64,000 nt of DNA from an uncultured Alphaproteobacteria bacterium (GCA_946188105.1 CAMHTQ010000002.1:1-64000); one strand, 5' to 3'. Positions 39,292 through 51,306 are shown, numbered from the stretch's first letter. Notes: a model not told the origin generated them from the sequence alone. Numbers and translations: made by a program.

Positions 39292-41565
39292 TTATTCAGC
39301 TAAAATTTTAATAACTTTGGTTTGTGGGTCCATGAAACGAATTTGTCCTTTGTACCCCATTGCTTGACAATGTTGTGGTACCAAAAATTCTGGCATAGGC
39401 GCACTTTCACCCATCATAACCTTATTGTATAAACTCTTTTGAATATCGTTTTTCTGTAAAAAGTATCTTTCCTGTGTTGCTTCAATAGGTCTATGATAAA
39501 AACCTTGATACAATATAATTTGTTTGCCTTCCCCTAATGTCATAATATCCATAGGTGAATAAAGCGGTTTGGGTGCCTCGGTTTCTTCACTTTCTTCTTT
39601 GGTTGTTTTATCTATTTTCTTTTTCTTCTTTATTTCATTACCAATCATTTTCGAGAAACGATCTGCGGTTTCTGGGTCATTTTGACGCATAATAACCTTA
39701 CCCGCAGTTGTTGAAATAATTGTTGCTGCCGCATCCGCACCATACTTTTCTTGAATTTGGTGAATGTCCTGACCAATAATCAGATATGAAATCTTTTGAC
39801 CACGTCCCAAATCTGGTCCTTGGATAACAGCATCTAATTTTTGCATTTTTGGCATTTCGTCCAATACGAATAATACTGGGTATGGTCCCAATTGTTTTCC
39901 AGATGTACTAATAACATTTGGTGTATTTACCAACAAATAATTAGACATCAATTCAATAAATATACCTGTAATTGGATTTAACGCCTGGGCATCAACCATA
40001 TTGATTGATAAATAAACAGATACAGGTTTCATTTTGCCATCACGTGGGTCAATCATTCCACGCAAATCTTCGAAATGGAAATCTGAATGGGACGTTCTGT
40101 TACGCACAGCGGCATTACGGAATACACCCAATCCAGCCATAATTGTTGATAAAATAGATCCGCGTTCCTTGTCTGGTGTATTTGCCAATTGTGTTAATTC
40201 CAATACCGCACGATGAGCGTATGCAAATTCAACTGCCTCGTTCACGGCATTTTCCAAAACATCCTTCATCGGATCCGCCAAGGCAACCATTTGATCACCT
40301 TGTCTGCGTCTTTCTTCTAATTCTGCGGCATTTGCCAACTGGGATGCATTTAACCAATCCAAAATCATGGACAATGACGCCTCTTTGCCAACCCAAGCAT
40401 CTGGAATATTTTTCCATGTTCCAACATGGACATAGTTCATTGTATTTAATTCACCACGTTGTAACAATCCCAATGCCGCATACGCATTTGGGTTACTGGA
40501 CATAGACAGGTAATAATCCATCAAAATATTGGCATCTTCTTGATTAAATTCCCCGGATTTTAATTTGTCATAGAAATAATCATCGGCCTTGGCGCGTTCT
40601 ATTTTTGAAACGATATATTGTATAAATCCAGATAGTCCAGCACGTCCAGAAATTGACCAGTGTGGGTCCGCCGATGTGCCACCCGCATCAGGTACCAACA
40701 CCTTGCAAATTGTATCGACATACAAATCGCGTTGTTCTGTTTCAAATGGAACGTGTTCTGGGGATAATGGGTTCCATGACGGATAATAAATACCGCGTTC
40801 AGGATCGTCTTGCCCCGCCCAGTTCATAATAAACACAGGGCCAATATTCGCACGATACGCAGACGTTTTTTGTTTTAATTCAGGTTTTGGGTCGTTGATA
40901 ATCATTGAAACATTATCACATTCAACAATAGTCGGAATAACGACGCCCGCAGTTTTACCAGCCCCCGGAGGTGCCACGCATAACACAGATAATGTTTCGT
41001 CCAACATCAATGGTTTTGTTTTTTTGCCGTCCTTGAAATATCCCAATACCATCATAAAACCACTGAATAAACCATCCTTGTTTTTCCAATCTTGTTTCAT
41101 TTTTCTGATGTCATCAGCAGTTGCTTTACGGGAAGATTTTTCGTCATAAATATCCTTGCCATAAGGGTTAAATTCCTTGGTAAGTGTATCATCCGCCATA
41201 AAATAAAACGCAATAAACGGTATAATTGGAACAATACAATAAAAATCAGGTCGCATCAAAGAACGTCCCAGCCAATATGGAACCTCGGCCACAACAGACA
41301 TGCCAAATGTTTGTAATGCCTGCATCAAAAATAAAGAAGACCAATGTGCAGATGCAGGTGACCATCCGTAACGTAATACATGTTCTATAACAAAAGCCAA
41401 AGCAAAAGCCACGGCACAAATAATCCATATTATGGAATTCCAACGGAATATCCAAAACATTTGTGCCATCGGGCCGACTTCGTGTTCTTTATACGCAGAT
41501 GATTTGAATATATTCAAACCTTTTGACGAACCGCCCGCAGATAAAATATTGAATTTCTCAGCCAT
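39292..41565 (-). CDS. VirD4/TraG-type type IV secretion coupling ATPase
   Basis: CVAPPGAGKTAGVVIPT, IINDPKPEL, PVLFVLDEMPKMQKLDAVIQGPDLGRGQKISYLIIGQDIHQI; N-terminal TM segments. Confidence 0.9.
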   Translation of the reverse strand: MAEKFNILSAGGSSKGLNIFKSSAYKEHEVGPMAQMFWIFRWNSIIWIICAVAFALAFVIEHVLRYGWSPASAHWSSLFLMQALQTFGMSVVAEVPYWLGRSLMRPDFYCIVPIIPFIAFYFMADDTLTKEFNPYGKDIYDEKSSRKATADDIRKMKQDWKNKDGLFSGFMMVLGYFKDGKKTKPLMLDETLSVLCVAPPGAGKTAGVVIPTIVECDNVSMIINDPKPELKQKTSAYRANIGPVFIMNWAGQDDPERGIYYPSWNPLSPEHVPFETEQRDLYVDTICKVLVPDAGGTSADPHWSISGRAGLSGFIQYIVSKIERAKADDYFYDKLKSGEFNQEDANILMDYYLSMSSNPNAYAALGLLQRGELNTMNYVHVGTWKNIPDAWVGKEASLSMILDWLNASQLANAAELEERRRQGDQMVALADPMKDVLENAVNEAVEFAYAHRAVLELTQLANTPDKERGSILSTIMAGLGVFRNAAVRNRTSHSDFHFEDLRGMIDPRDGKMKPVSVYLSINMVDAQALNPITGIFIELMSNYLLVNTPNVISTSGKQLGPYPVLFVLDEMPKMQKLDAVIQGPDLGRGQKISYLIIGQDIHQIQEKYGADAAATIISTTAGKVIMRQNDPETADRFSKMIGNEIKKKKKIDKTTKEESEETEAPKPLYSPMDIMTLGEGKQIILYQGFYHRPIEATQERYFLQKNDIQKSLYNKVMMGESAPMPEFLVPQHCQAMGYKGQIRFMDPQTKVIKILAE

Positions 41566-41621
41566 GGTGTTATTATTATAACAGAAAAAAGGTTTCAGAT
41601 AAATCACGAAATTAAAATATT

Positions 41622-42275
41622 ATGAAAAATATACCAAGAATTTTTATAGGCACCAATATCGAAAACGGTAAAATAATACCGGTTGAAAAATCTGTGGCAC
41701 ATTACCTGGGGCATGTTATGAGACGTAACGATTGCTTGGTTTTTGGCGATGGATATGAATATAACGCCACATTAAATCCAGACGGAAAAACATTAACGGT
41801 TGGAAATAAAACTGAACATAATGACCCATCTGGCGACATTACATTGTATTTTGCCCCGATAAAGCGATTGGACGATATGTTAAATATGGCGACACAAATG
41901 GGAGTTGCAAAATTTGTTCCTGTGATAACTGAACGTACGGTTGCAAATCACATAAATTGGGAACGTATGAAAAAAATAGTTGTCGAGGCCGCCGAACAAT
42001 CAAACCGTAACAGTGTGCCAGATATCACATCGCCAATAAAATTTAATGATTTACCATTTGCTGATTTGATTTTTGCAGATGAACGTGCCGCATACGGACG
42101 TGAAATGCCAAAAGAATATAAAAATGTTAAATCAATTTTAATAGGACCCGAGGGTGGTTTTTCAGATTCTGAATTTGAAACATTGGATAAAAACAATGTT
42201 CGTGGTATATCTTTGGGAAAAACAATTTTACGTGCAGAATTAGCTGCACCAATCGCATTGGCCAAGGTAATTTAA
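41622..42275 (+). CDS. rsmE: 16S rRNA (uracil1498-N3)-methyltransferase RsmE
   Basis: FAPIKRLDDMLNMATQMGVAKFVPVITERTV, EAAEQSNRNSVP, IGPEGGFSDSE, LGKTILRAELA. Confidence 0.93.
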   Translation: MKNIPRIFIGTNIENGKIIPVEKSVAHYLGHVMRRNDCLVFGDGYEYNATLNPDGKTLTVGNKTEHNDPSGDITLYFAPIKRLDDMLNMATQMGVAKFVPVITERTVANHINWERMKKIVVEAAEQSNRNSVPDITSPIKFNDLPFADLIFADERAAYGREMPKEYKNVKSILIGPEGGFSDSEFETLDKNNVRGISLGKTILRAELAAPIALAKVI

Positions 42276-42970
42276 TGACAACAAGAATCGCAAAAGTTAT
42301 CGCACATTCAGGATTGGCATCACGCCGTGATGCAGAAAAATTGATATCTACTGGGGTGGTATCTGTAAACGGTGTTGTAATAGACAGTCCTGCAACATTG
42401 GTTGATGATACAGATGTGATTATGGTTAATGGTAAACAGATTCAAAACCAATCTGAAACAGAATTATATATGTTCAATAAACCATTAAATACAATGACAA
42501 CTGTGCGTGACCCAAATGGTCGCAAAACAATCTATGATGTATTGCCAGATGAATATAAAAATTTGCGTTATGTTGGCAGGTTGGATTATAAAACAACTGG
42601 ATTATTGTTAATGACAAATGATGGCGATTTTGCAAGACAATTAACTTTGCCAACAAATAAAATACCGCGTACATATCTTGCCAGGGTGGGCGGAACAAAA
42701 CAAAATTTTGATAGTGCCAGACGTGGTATAACGGTTGATGGAATAAAATATCGCCCAATGGAAATTGTTGAACTGGGAAATGGAAAAATTCGTGTGACCG
42801 TAACCGAGGGTAAAAAGAACGAAATCAGAATTGTGCTACGCGCATGTGGGGCGCCGGTGCAAAAATTACATCGTGAATCTTTTGGAAATATAAAATTGGG
42901 AAATTTAGCACAAGGAAAAATAATAAAACTATCGCAGAAAGATATTGACGAACTTGTTAAAACTCTTTAA
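42275..42970 (+). CDS. Pseudouridine synthase, RsuA/RluB family
   Basis: S4 domain (RIAKVIAHSGLASRRDAEKLI) and VGRLDYKTTGLLLMTNDGDFA. Confidence 0.92.
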   Translation: MTTRIAKVIAHSGLASRRDAEKLISTGVVSVNGVVIDSPATLVDDTDVIMVNGKQIQNQSETELYMFNKPLNTMTTVRDPNGRKTIYDVLPDEYKNLRYVGRLDYKTTGLLLMTNDGDFARQLTLPTNKIPRTYLARVGGTKQNFDSARRGITVDGIKYRPMEIVELGNGKIRVTVTEGKKNEIRIVLRACGAPVQKLHRESFGNIKLGNLAQGKIIKLSQKDIDELVKTL

Positions 42971-43005
42971 TATTGATATTGAGAGAATAATCAAGGGGGG
43001 CTCTA

Positions 43006-44136
43006 ATGCGTAAAATCATCACAAAAAAAACAGATAAAAATATCGAGAAAACCAAGAAAATTGGTGCTTCTTCGTGGACAACACCAATATATGTTTATTG
43101 GTTTATAATTTTATTCTTTATTGCTGCGACATTTTATATTTTGGGACGCAGTCATGGAATGATTCACAATCCTGCTACATTAAATGAAGAAGTTTTGATG
43201 CAGGCCACAGATTATTATAATGCCAGCCAAGAAAAATTAAAAGCCGGCGACATCGAAGGTGCAATTGCTGATTTAACAGCGGTTGTGAATTCTGGTGTTG
43301 TATCTGGCAATGCATATATTGCACGTGGTGATGCATATTTGGCATTGGGCGATTATAAAAAAGCAATGGCTGATTTCAAATCTGCAATCGAACATGATTC
43401 AACAAATGTTTTGGCATATTATGAAAAGGCATTGTTGGAAATGCGTATGGAAGATTACGATGCTGCGATGATTGATATAAACAACGCATTAGTAGTTGCT
43501 GCATCCAGTTCCGGCTCCGCTGTTCCTGTTCGTGATTTGTATGCAAAACGTGGCCAGTTGAATTTGTGGCAACAAAATTGGGATGGTGCAATTGCTGACT
43601 ATACCAATTCTTTGGCTCGCCCAGACGGTACTGTTTCTCCAAACGTATATGCTGAACGTGCCGAGGCATACACAGCCAAGGGTAATTATGCCGAGGCAAT
43701 TACCGATTATGCATCTGCTATGCAGGTTGCCAAAGAACAATTGACAGGCATCACAGATATAGCCAAGGGCGAAAAATTATCTCGTGATGTTATGTTGTAT
43801 GCTGAAAAGAGTGCAGCTTTGTATTTGAAATTAAATAACAAAGAATCTGCATTGGCAAACTTGGAGGGTGCATACCAAATCGCAATTGCATTGAATGATA
43901 CAGATACAGTAAATCATTTGGAAACATTGATTTCTGATTTGCGTAATTCTATCCAAGCAGATGCACAACCTGTGACCGATGCCCCAGCCCCAGTTGCCGA
44001 GGCACCTGTTGAACCAGTTACTGTTGAACCATTGCCAGAACCTGTTCAAGAACCTGCAACTGAACCCGCTCCGGCAGTTGAAAATGCACAACCAGAAACA
44101 GCAGAACTTGTTGATACAACCAGTGTTCGTGCATAA
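43006..44136 (+). CDS. TPR-repeat membrane-anchored protein with Pro/Glu-rich C-terminus
   Basis: N-terminal TM; TPR repeats 'AYIARGDAYLALGDYKKAMADFKSAIEHD'; P/E/V-rich tail. Confidence 0.8.
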   Translation: MRKIITKKTDKNIEKTKKIGASSWTTPIYVYWFIILFFIAATFYILGRSHGMIHNPATLNEEVLMQATDYYNASQEKLKAGDIEGAIADLTAVVNSGVVSGNAYIARGDAYLALGDYKKAMADFKSAIEHDSTNVLAYYEKALLEMRMEDYDAAMIDINNALVVAASSSGSAVPVRDLYAKRGQLNLWQQNWDGAIADYTNSLARPDGTVSPNVYAERAEAYTAKGNYAEAITDYASAMQVAKEQLTGITDIAKGEKLSRDVMLYAEKSAALYLKLNNKESALANLEGAYQIAIALNDTDTVNHLETLISDLRNSIQADAQPVTDAPAPVAEAPVEPVTVEPLPEPVQEPATEPAPAVENAQPETAELVDTTSVRA

Positions 44137-44156
44137 AAACAAATCATGGTAATCCC

Positions 44157-44184
44157 AGCACCAACTTTTGTTGGTGCTTTTTTT
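44157..44184 (+). terminator. Terminator after the TPR gene
   Basis: AGCACCAAC-TTTT-GTTGGTGCT-TTTTTT. Confidence 0.85.
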
Positions 44185-44185
44185 A

Positions 44186-44213
44186 TAAAAAAACACCGCC
44201 AAATTCGGCGGTG
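44186..44213 (-). terminator. Terminator after rpsO
   Basis: CACCGCC-GAATTT-GGCGGTG-TTTTTTT on the minus strand. Confidence 0.8.
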
Positions 44214-44232
44214 CAAAATATTTCAGAAATTA

Positions 44233-44505
44233 TTATTTTCTCAAACCTAATTTCTTGATCAAAGCTTCGTAATCAGATTCGCTACGACGTTTGATATAGG
44301 CCAATAATTTCTTACGACGATTCACCATCAACAACAAACCACGTTTACTGTGTTCGTCTTTGTGATTTTGTTTCATGTGTTCTGTCAAATTACGGATACG
44401 TTCAGTTAAAACTGCAACTTGGGATGCAGCACTGCCACCGTTATCATTTTCAGACACTTTGAATTCTTTAATCAATTCAGTTTTTTTTGTTTTTGTAATG
44501 GACAT
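44233..44505 (-). CDS. rpsO: 30S ribosomal protein S15
   Basis: GSAASQVAVLTERIRNLTEHMKQNHKDEHSKRGLLLMVNRRKKLLAYIKR. Confidence 0.97.
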   Translation of the reverse strand: MSITKTKKTELIKEFKVSENDNGGSAASQVAVLTERIRNLTEHMKQNHKDEHSKRGLLLMVNRRKKLLAYIKRRSESDYEALIKKLGLRK

Positions 44506-44516
44506 TACATTTTCCT

Positions 44517-45386
44517 TTATATTGTGCGTTTTGGACGCAATTGTTTATCTTTTACAATACCAATTCCGACAAATTCATTGTTGTTATAAACCCTGAAAAC
44601 GCCGTCATGCATTGCGGTTCTGATAAATCCACCATTTTTATAAAATTTAGTGTCTTTATCATCCAGATTCAAAACCGGAATGTCCCCCAGTCCAGAATCC
44701 AATGGCATCAAATATTTTTCGATGTCCGCACCATTATTAACCAGATTTTCCAAAAAATCAAGTGTTACGGCATTTTTTATATCAAAACCATTTGTAGAAA
44801 TGCGTCTTATCATATCAACCGCGGCCACCGTACCACATATTTTTGCGATATCCCGTGCAATGCTGCGAACGTATGTTCCGGTACTGCATTTTACATAAAA
44901 TTCCCAACTGGTGCCGTTAAAACCATTGTATTTCAGGTCAAAAATATGAATTTTTCTGGGCTGAATTTCGACCTGATTTCCGCTGCGTGCAATTTTATAA
45001 GCCCGTTGCCCGTTGATATGAATTGCACTGTATAAAGGTGGAATTTGTTCAATGTCGCCAATAAAGTGTGATAACGCATCATTTATTTGTTCGTCTGTTG
45101 GAATAATATCACTCTTTGTGACCACCGTCCCAGTAATGTCTAATGTGTCAGTATCGATTCCAAATTGGCAAGAAAACAAATATTCTTTTATGCCGTTATT
45201 TGCCTGTTCTATAAAAGGAATCATTTTTGTAGCATCACCAATAGCAATAGGCAAAACCCCAGTCGCCATTGGATCCAGTGTTCCAATATGCCCAGATTTT
45301 TTCATCCCAAACAATCTGGCAACTTTATTAGAAGCTGTTCTGCTGAATAAACCTGTTGCTTTATCTAAAATAATCCAACCAAACAT
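44517..45386 (-). CDS. truB: tRNA pseudouridine(55) synthase TruB
   Basis: GHIGTLDPMATGVLPIAIGDATK, VKCSTGTYVRSIARDI. Confidence 0.95.
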   Translation of the reverse strand: MFGWIILDKATGLFSRTASNKVARLFGMKKSGHIGTLDPMATGVLPIAIGDATKMIPFIEQANNGIKEYLFSCQFGIDTDTLDITGTVVTKSDIIPTDEQINDALSHFIGDIEQIPPLYSAIHINGQRAYKIARSGNQVEIQPRKIHIFDLKYNGFNGTSWEFYVKCSTGTYVRSIARDIAKICGTVAAVDMIRRISTNGFDIKNAVTLDFLENLVNNGADIEKYLMPLDSGLGDIPVLNLDDKDTKFYKNGGFIRTAMHDGVFRVYNNNEFVGIGIVKDKQLRPKRTI

Positions 45387-45389
45387 AAC

Positions 45390-47909
45390 CTATAACCCGA
45401 ACAAAGATAATTGTGGTGTATCATCATTGACCTGTAATTTTGATTTAGGCTTTGATGTTGCTTTTTTAATTTCAACAGTTTTAACACCGTTATTTTCCAA
45501 TCCAGACAATACTGTTTCTGCGCGTGCAACGACCGTTTCTGGCATACCCGCCATTTTTGCGACATGGATACCGTACGAACGATTTGCAACACCCGGAATA
45601 ATTTTATGCATAAATATAATTTCGTTATTGTATTCGCGAACATCGATTGTTAAACAAGAAACATTTTGTAAACCACCGTTATTATCATGTGATAAAGATG
45701 TTAATTCATGATAATGTGTCGCGAACAAAGTGCGTGGTTTTAAATCGTTTAAAAACTCTAAAACGGCCTGGGCAATCGCCATACCATCGTATGTGGCTGT
45801 TCCGCGTCCAATTTCATCAAAGATAATAAAAGAACGATTTGTTGCACGACGAAGAATGTTTGCGGTCTCGCTCATTTCTACCATAAATGTAGATTGACCA
45901 GCCGCCAAATTATCAGATGCACCAACGCGACTGAATAACTGATCGCATACACCAATTACGGCGTCCCTGGCTGGAACATAAGACCCCAAATGAGCCAAAA
46001 CAACAATCAAAGCATTTTGACGCAAATATGTTGATTTACCAGCCATATTTGGACCAGTCAACAATGCAATTTTTTTAACAGATAATTCGCAATCGTTTTT
46101 AACAAAATTATCGCCATGCACTTTTAACACAGATTCGATAACAGGATGTCTGCCGCCATGAACACAAAATTCCGTATCATTTGTAATCTTTGGACATACC
46201 CAATCATATTCAATTGCACATAATGCCAATGATAACCATACATCCAAATCAGCCAACAAATCAGCCGTTGTCAATAAATCGTCTGCAATATCACGAATAT
46301 CAGAAATAAACCCAGATATAATTTCATCCTCGATTCCAGTCGCTTTTTCTGATGCACTGCGAATATCATTATCTAAATCAATCAATGGTGCCGTAGTAAA
46401 ACGGACATTCCCGGTCAATGTTTGTCTGTGTATAAATCCAGAATCAGGTTTCATTAAATCATCGGCACGTGTTGATGGAACCTCTATAAAATATCCCAAA
46501 ATATTATTGTATTTTATTTTTAATGTATGAATACCAGTTTGATCGATATATTGTGCCTGTAATCCAGCAATAGTATTTCTGGCGCCATGTGACAATTCAC
46601 GCATTTTATCCAAAGCCAAATCAAAACCATCACGAATAACATTGCCGTCTCGGAAAAATGTAGGTAATTCATCAGCCAATGCTTGCTTTAATTTTGCAGC
46701 CAATTCATCGTGAGTTTTTATACCTCCCAAACGCACAGAAAAATCATCGTCCAAAGATTGTGCCATCATTTTTGCATTTGGCAAATTTAAAATAAAATCT
46801 TTGATATGTGCCAAATCACGTGGTGTTCCACGTCCCGATGTTATACGTGCCAAACTGCGTCCAACATCCGGCATAGATGATAATTCACGTGCAACCTGCA
46901 TCATAACATCACGATTATTGATAAAATGTGAAATGTGCATTTGTCTTAAATTTATTTCATCAATACTGCCAGTCAATGTCCGCATATAAGAACGCAATTT
47001 ACGTGCCCCAGCCGCAGTTTTAGTTTTATCCAAAACATCAATTAAACATGCACCACCAGCATTTATTGGTGCATCAATTTCTAAACTTTTCCAAGTGGCA
47101 GAATCAATCAATAATTGCGAATCTGATTTTAATTGTCTGGGGGCGCGGAAAGTTGTTGTTGCACCACGACCTGTATTAAATAAATATCCCGCCAGCAAAT
47201 ATGTTGCATTATCCATGTTTTCAGATTGCACAGAATTCACCGCATTACCAAAAACGCGTTCAACGATTTGTGCGATATCTGAACGAATATATAATTTTTC
47301 ATATACAGGTGTTGTTTTGAAAATCGTTCTTAAATGGAATATAGTGTCGTGTTCCGCGTATGATGCAGGATAAATAACCTCGGCTGGATTTAATCTGACC
47401 AAATCATCAATTATATTTGTGCAATTTCCGACAAAGAATTCACCAGTTGAAATATCACAACCCGCAACATCAAATCCAGAATTTTGAATTGGAACAATTG
47501 CAACCAAAAAATTAGACGATTTTGGATTTAATAAATTTTCATCTGTCAATGTTCCAGGTGTCAAAACACGCACAATTTTGCGTTCAATAAATTTGTGGCC
47601 ACGTTCTTTGGCTTGGGCTGGGGTTTCCATTTGTTCAACCAATGCGACTTTGAATCCATTTTTAACCAGTCGTCCAAAATAATTATCAGCCGCATGCCAT
47701 GGAATTCCACACATTGGAATATTTTCGCCGTCCCCATCGGTTCCGCGTTTTGTTAAAACCAAACTTAAACTTTCGCTGATAACCTTGGCATCATCAAAAA
47801 ATGCCTCGTAAAAATCACCTAAACGAAACAAAAGCAGAGCGTCTGGATTTTCAGATTTCATATCCAGATATTGTTGCATAACCGGGGATAATTTTTCCTT
47901 TGACGCCAC
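45390..47909 (-). CDS. mutS: DNA mismatch repair protein MutS
   Basis: FRLGDFYEAFFDDA, TGPNMAGKSTYLRQNALI, DEIGRGTATYDGMAIAQA, TLFATHYHEL. Confidence 0.98.
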   Translation of the reverse strand: MASKEKLSPVMQQYLDMKSENPDALLLFRLGDFYEAFFDDAKVISESLSLVLTKRGTDGDGENIPMCGIPWHAADNYFGRLVKNGFKVALVEQMETPAQAKERGHKFIERKIVRVLTPGTLTDENLLNPKSSNFLVAIVPIQNSGFDVAGCDISTGEFFVGNCTNIIDDLVRLNPAEVIYPASYAEHDTIFHLRTIFKTTPVYEKLYIRSDIAQIVERVFGNAVNSVQSENMDNATYLLAGYLFNTGRGATTTFRAPRQLKSDSQLLIDSATWKSLEIDAPINAGGACLIDVLDKTKTAAGARKLRSYMRTLTGSIDEINLRQMHISHFINNRDVMMQVARELSSMPDVGRSLARITSGRGTPRDLAHIKDFILNLPNAKMMAQSLDDDFSVRLGGIKTHDELAAKLKQALADELPTFFRDGNVIRDGFDLALDKMRELSHGARNTIAGLQAQYIDQTGIHTLKIKYNNILGYFIEVPSTRADDLMKPDSGFIHRQTLTGNVRFTTAPLIDLDNDIRSASEKATGIEDEIISGFISDIRDIADDLLTTADLLADLDVWLSLALCAIEYDWVCPKITNDTEFCVHGGRHPVIESVLKVHGDNFVKNDCELSVKKIALLTGPNMAGKSTYLRQNALIVVLAHLGSYVPARDAVIGVCDQLFSRVGASDNLAAGQSTFMVEMSETANILRRATNRSFIIFDEIGRGTATYDGMAIAQAVLEFLNDLKPRTLFATHYHELTSLSHDNNGGLQNVSCLTIDVREYNNEIIFMHKIIPGVANRSYGIHVAKMAGMPETVVARAETVLSGLENNGVKTVEIKKATSKPKSKLQVNDDTPQLSLFGL

Positions 47910-47919
47910 GATATAATCC

Positions 47920-48123
47920 TTACTCTGAAATTTTCAAAGTTTCAATTTTCAATTCGGCTTCTTTTAACAATTGTTCACAGTATGCTTTTAATTTGATACC
48001 TTGTTCGTATGCAGCAACCGAATCCGCCAAAGGCAATTCGCCAGATTCCATTTTTTTAACCAATTCGGTAAGTTGTTTATATGCTTCTTCGAAAGTCAGT
48101 TTTTTTTCGTCTTTTTCAGCCAT
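47920..48123 (-). CDS. xseB: Exodeoxyribonuclease VII small subunit
   Basis: LTFEEAYKQLTELVKKMESGELPLADSVAAYEQGIKLKAYCEQLL. Confidence 0.93.
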   Translation of the reverse strand: MAEKDEKKLTFEEAYKQLTELVKKMESGELPLADSVAAYEQGIKLKAYCEQLLKEAELKIETLKISE

Positions 48124-48198
48124 TTTTTCATCCTCTAAGTTTCAGAATCAAAAATACACGATAAAAAGCAAACTTTCAACAAATTTAATTAAATTATT

Positions 48199-49656
48199 TT
48201 ATGCGCCACGAATGTGATTTTTAGATTGCTGAGCAATTAAATTTTTCTGGGTGTTTTGTGTAACGATTTTGTGTAATCTGGCATATTCATGTGGCATAGT
48301 TTTTTTTAGTTTTGGAACATATGCATATGTTAAAACTTCATTGCTATTCAGAATCTGATTACACCAATCATATTCTTTCGTATTGTCATTGGTTTCTCCA
48401 ATATGCTCCAGGTTCGGCATATACAATTTTTTTAATACATTGTTGTATTGTAATGCCTGCCAACCCACAGTTTTTACCATTGGTGCATTTAATGTTGTCA
48501 CATGTGTGCATCCAAATAAAAAACCATGTCCTAAATGTATTGCTTTTGGGATATTTACAGTTTTTAATGTTCTGCCACTCATTACCTTGGAGAAAAAGTT
48601 ATCCCATATAAATTCTGTATCTGGTAAATTTATTTTTTTTAATTTGAAAAATATTGCCATATCAGTTCTTATCTCTGTAATATTTGCCAATGTTAATTCA
48701 ACCATATAACCATCTTGCAATGTTGCAATATGTTGACCATTTACAGATAATAATCTTTGTTTTTTGTTTTTAGGATTTGCTTGAATTTGTATTTTTCCAT
48801 TTTTGAATAAATTTTTTAATATCTGAAATTCTTGACAATTTTCACTAAAAAAACTATTTAACATACGAAATTTCTTGGTTTTTAAATCCAATAACATACA
48901 ATCAAACATTAATTCAGAATTTGTATCAACTTTTATAACATTACCACGTCTATCTGTGTACCAATTTTTGCCAAACATTTGACCTTGGATTTCATGGTCA
49001 TACAACATAAATTTGTTATTCATCCATGCAAAGTGATCTGGCATATTTGTTGAATTCAAAGGAATTTTGAAATATCTGGCCAGCGACATAGTTAATCCTG
49101 GAATAATATTATCAGGATTGTTGTTAAATGTGGAATCTGGGCAACTGACGGTATGGTTATACCTGTTTTTAATGGATAAATAACCTGTTTGCTTGTTTAT
49201 TTGGATTGATATAACCGATGTCCCATATTCGTCTTCGCGTGCTGGGTTTTGTGCGGGTTTTATTTTATCAGCCCCGCGTTTAATTGCATGTATAGTATAA
49301 TTGTTTTGAAAACGATATTCGTCATTAAAAGTGCATAATTCTTCATCATGCCGAAAGAATTTTCTAATAGAATTTTGCTGTTCTAATGATGTTACATAAA
49401 ACGAGTCATATCCAGCCATATCCAATAATTGAAAAGGATTTTTATCAGAATTTGTTCGTTTGTGTGGCAGGTTGTATTTTGCCTCAATAACTGGCAATAA
49501 CAAATTTATTCGTTTGGGATCATTTCCAGCGAATTCCAGCATTGGTACAATATCGGGTAAATTTAACAAGCCAGCACCACGGATGGTACGGGCAACCCCT
49601 TCACCGTTTTGCTTTTTTAATTTATTATAAACTTTTTTAGTATTTGCAACTGTCAT
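48199..49656 (-). CDS. Hypothetical protein with C-terminal BspA-type leucine-rich-repeat-like region
   Basis: 'LKTVNIPKAIHLGHGFLFGCTHVTTLNAPMVKTVGWQALQYNNVLKKLYMPNLEHIG' LRR_5-like; no signal peptide; start estimated. Confidence 0.65.
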   Translation of the reverse strand: MTVANTKKVYNKLKKQNGEGVARTIRGAGLLNLPDIVPMLEFAGNDPKRINLLLPVIEAKYNLPHKRTNSDKNPFQLLDMAGYDSFYVTSLEQQNSIRKFFRHDEELCTFNDEYRFQNNYTIHAIKRGADKIKPAQNPAREDEYGTSVISIQINKQTGYLSIKNRYNHTVSCPDSTFNNNPDNIIPGLTMSLARYFKIPLNSTNMPDHFAWMNNKFMLYDHEIQGQMFGKNWYTDRRGNVIKVDTNSELMFDCMLLDLKTKKFRMLNSFFSENCQEFQILKNLFKNGKIQIQANPKNKKQRLLSVNGQHIATLQDGYMVELTLANITEIRTDMAIFFKLKKINLPDTEFIWDNFFSKVMSGRTLKTVNIPKAIHLGHGFLFGCTHVTTLNAPMVKTVGWQALQYNNVLKKLYMPNLEHIGETNDNTKEYDWCNQILNSNEVLTYAYVPKLKKTMPHEYARLHKIVTQNTQKNLIAQQSKNHIRGA

Positions 49657-49718
49657 AATAACCATGTGTTTTGTGAGAAGAATAACACAAAATAAAACAT
49701 TGTCAATTTGTTTATAGT

Positions 49719-49745
49719 AAAAAAACATCGGTGCTTGCCGATGTT
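49719..49745 (-). terminator. Terminator after mreB
   Basis: AACATCGG-CAAGCA-CCGATGTT-TTTTT on the minus strand. Confidence 0.8.
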
Positions 49746-49772
49746 TCTTCTCGAATTCCAAACAAAGACGGA

Positions 49773-51299
<1,527 letters not shown>

Positions 51300-51306
51300 A
51301 TCATTT

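Noticed and set aside
44541-45711. Antisense ORFs over truB/mutS (164 and 219 aa)
   Set aside because: Overlap strongly supported minus-strand genes; no recognisable protein features.
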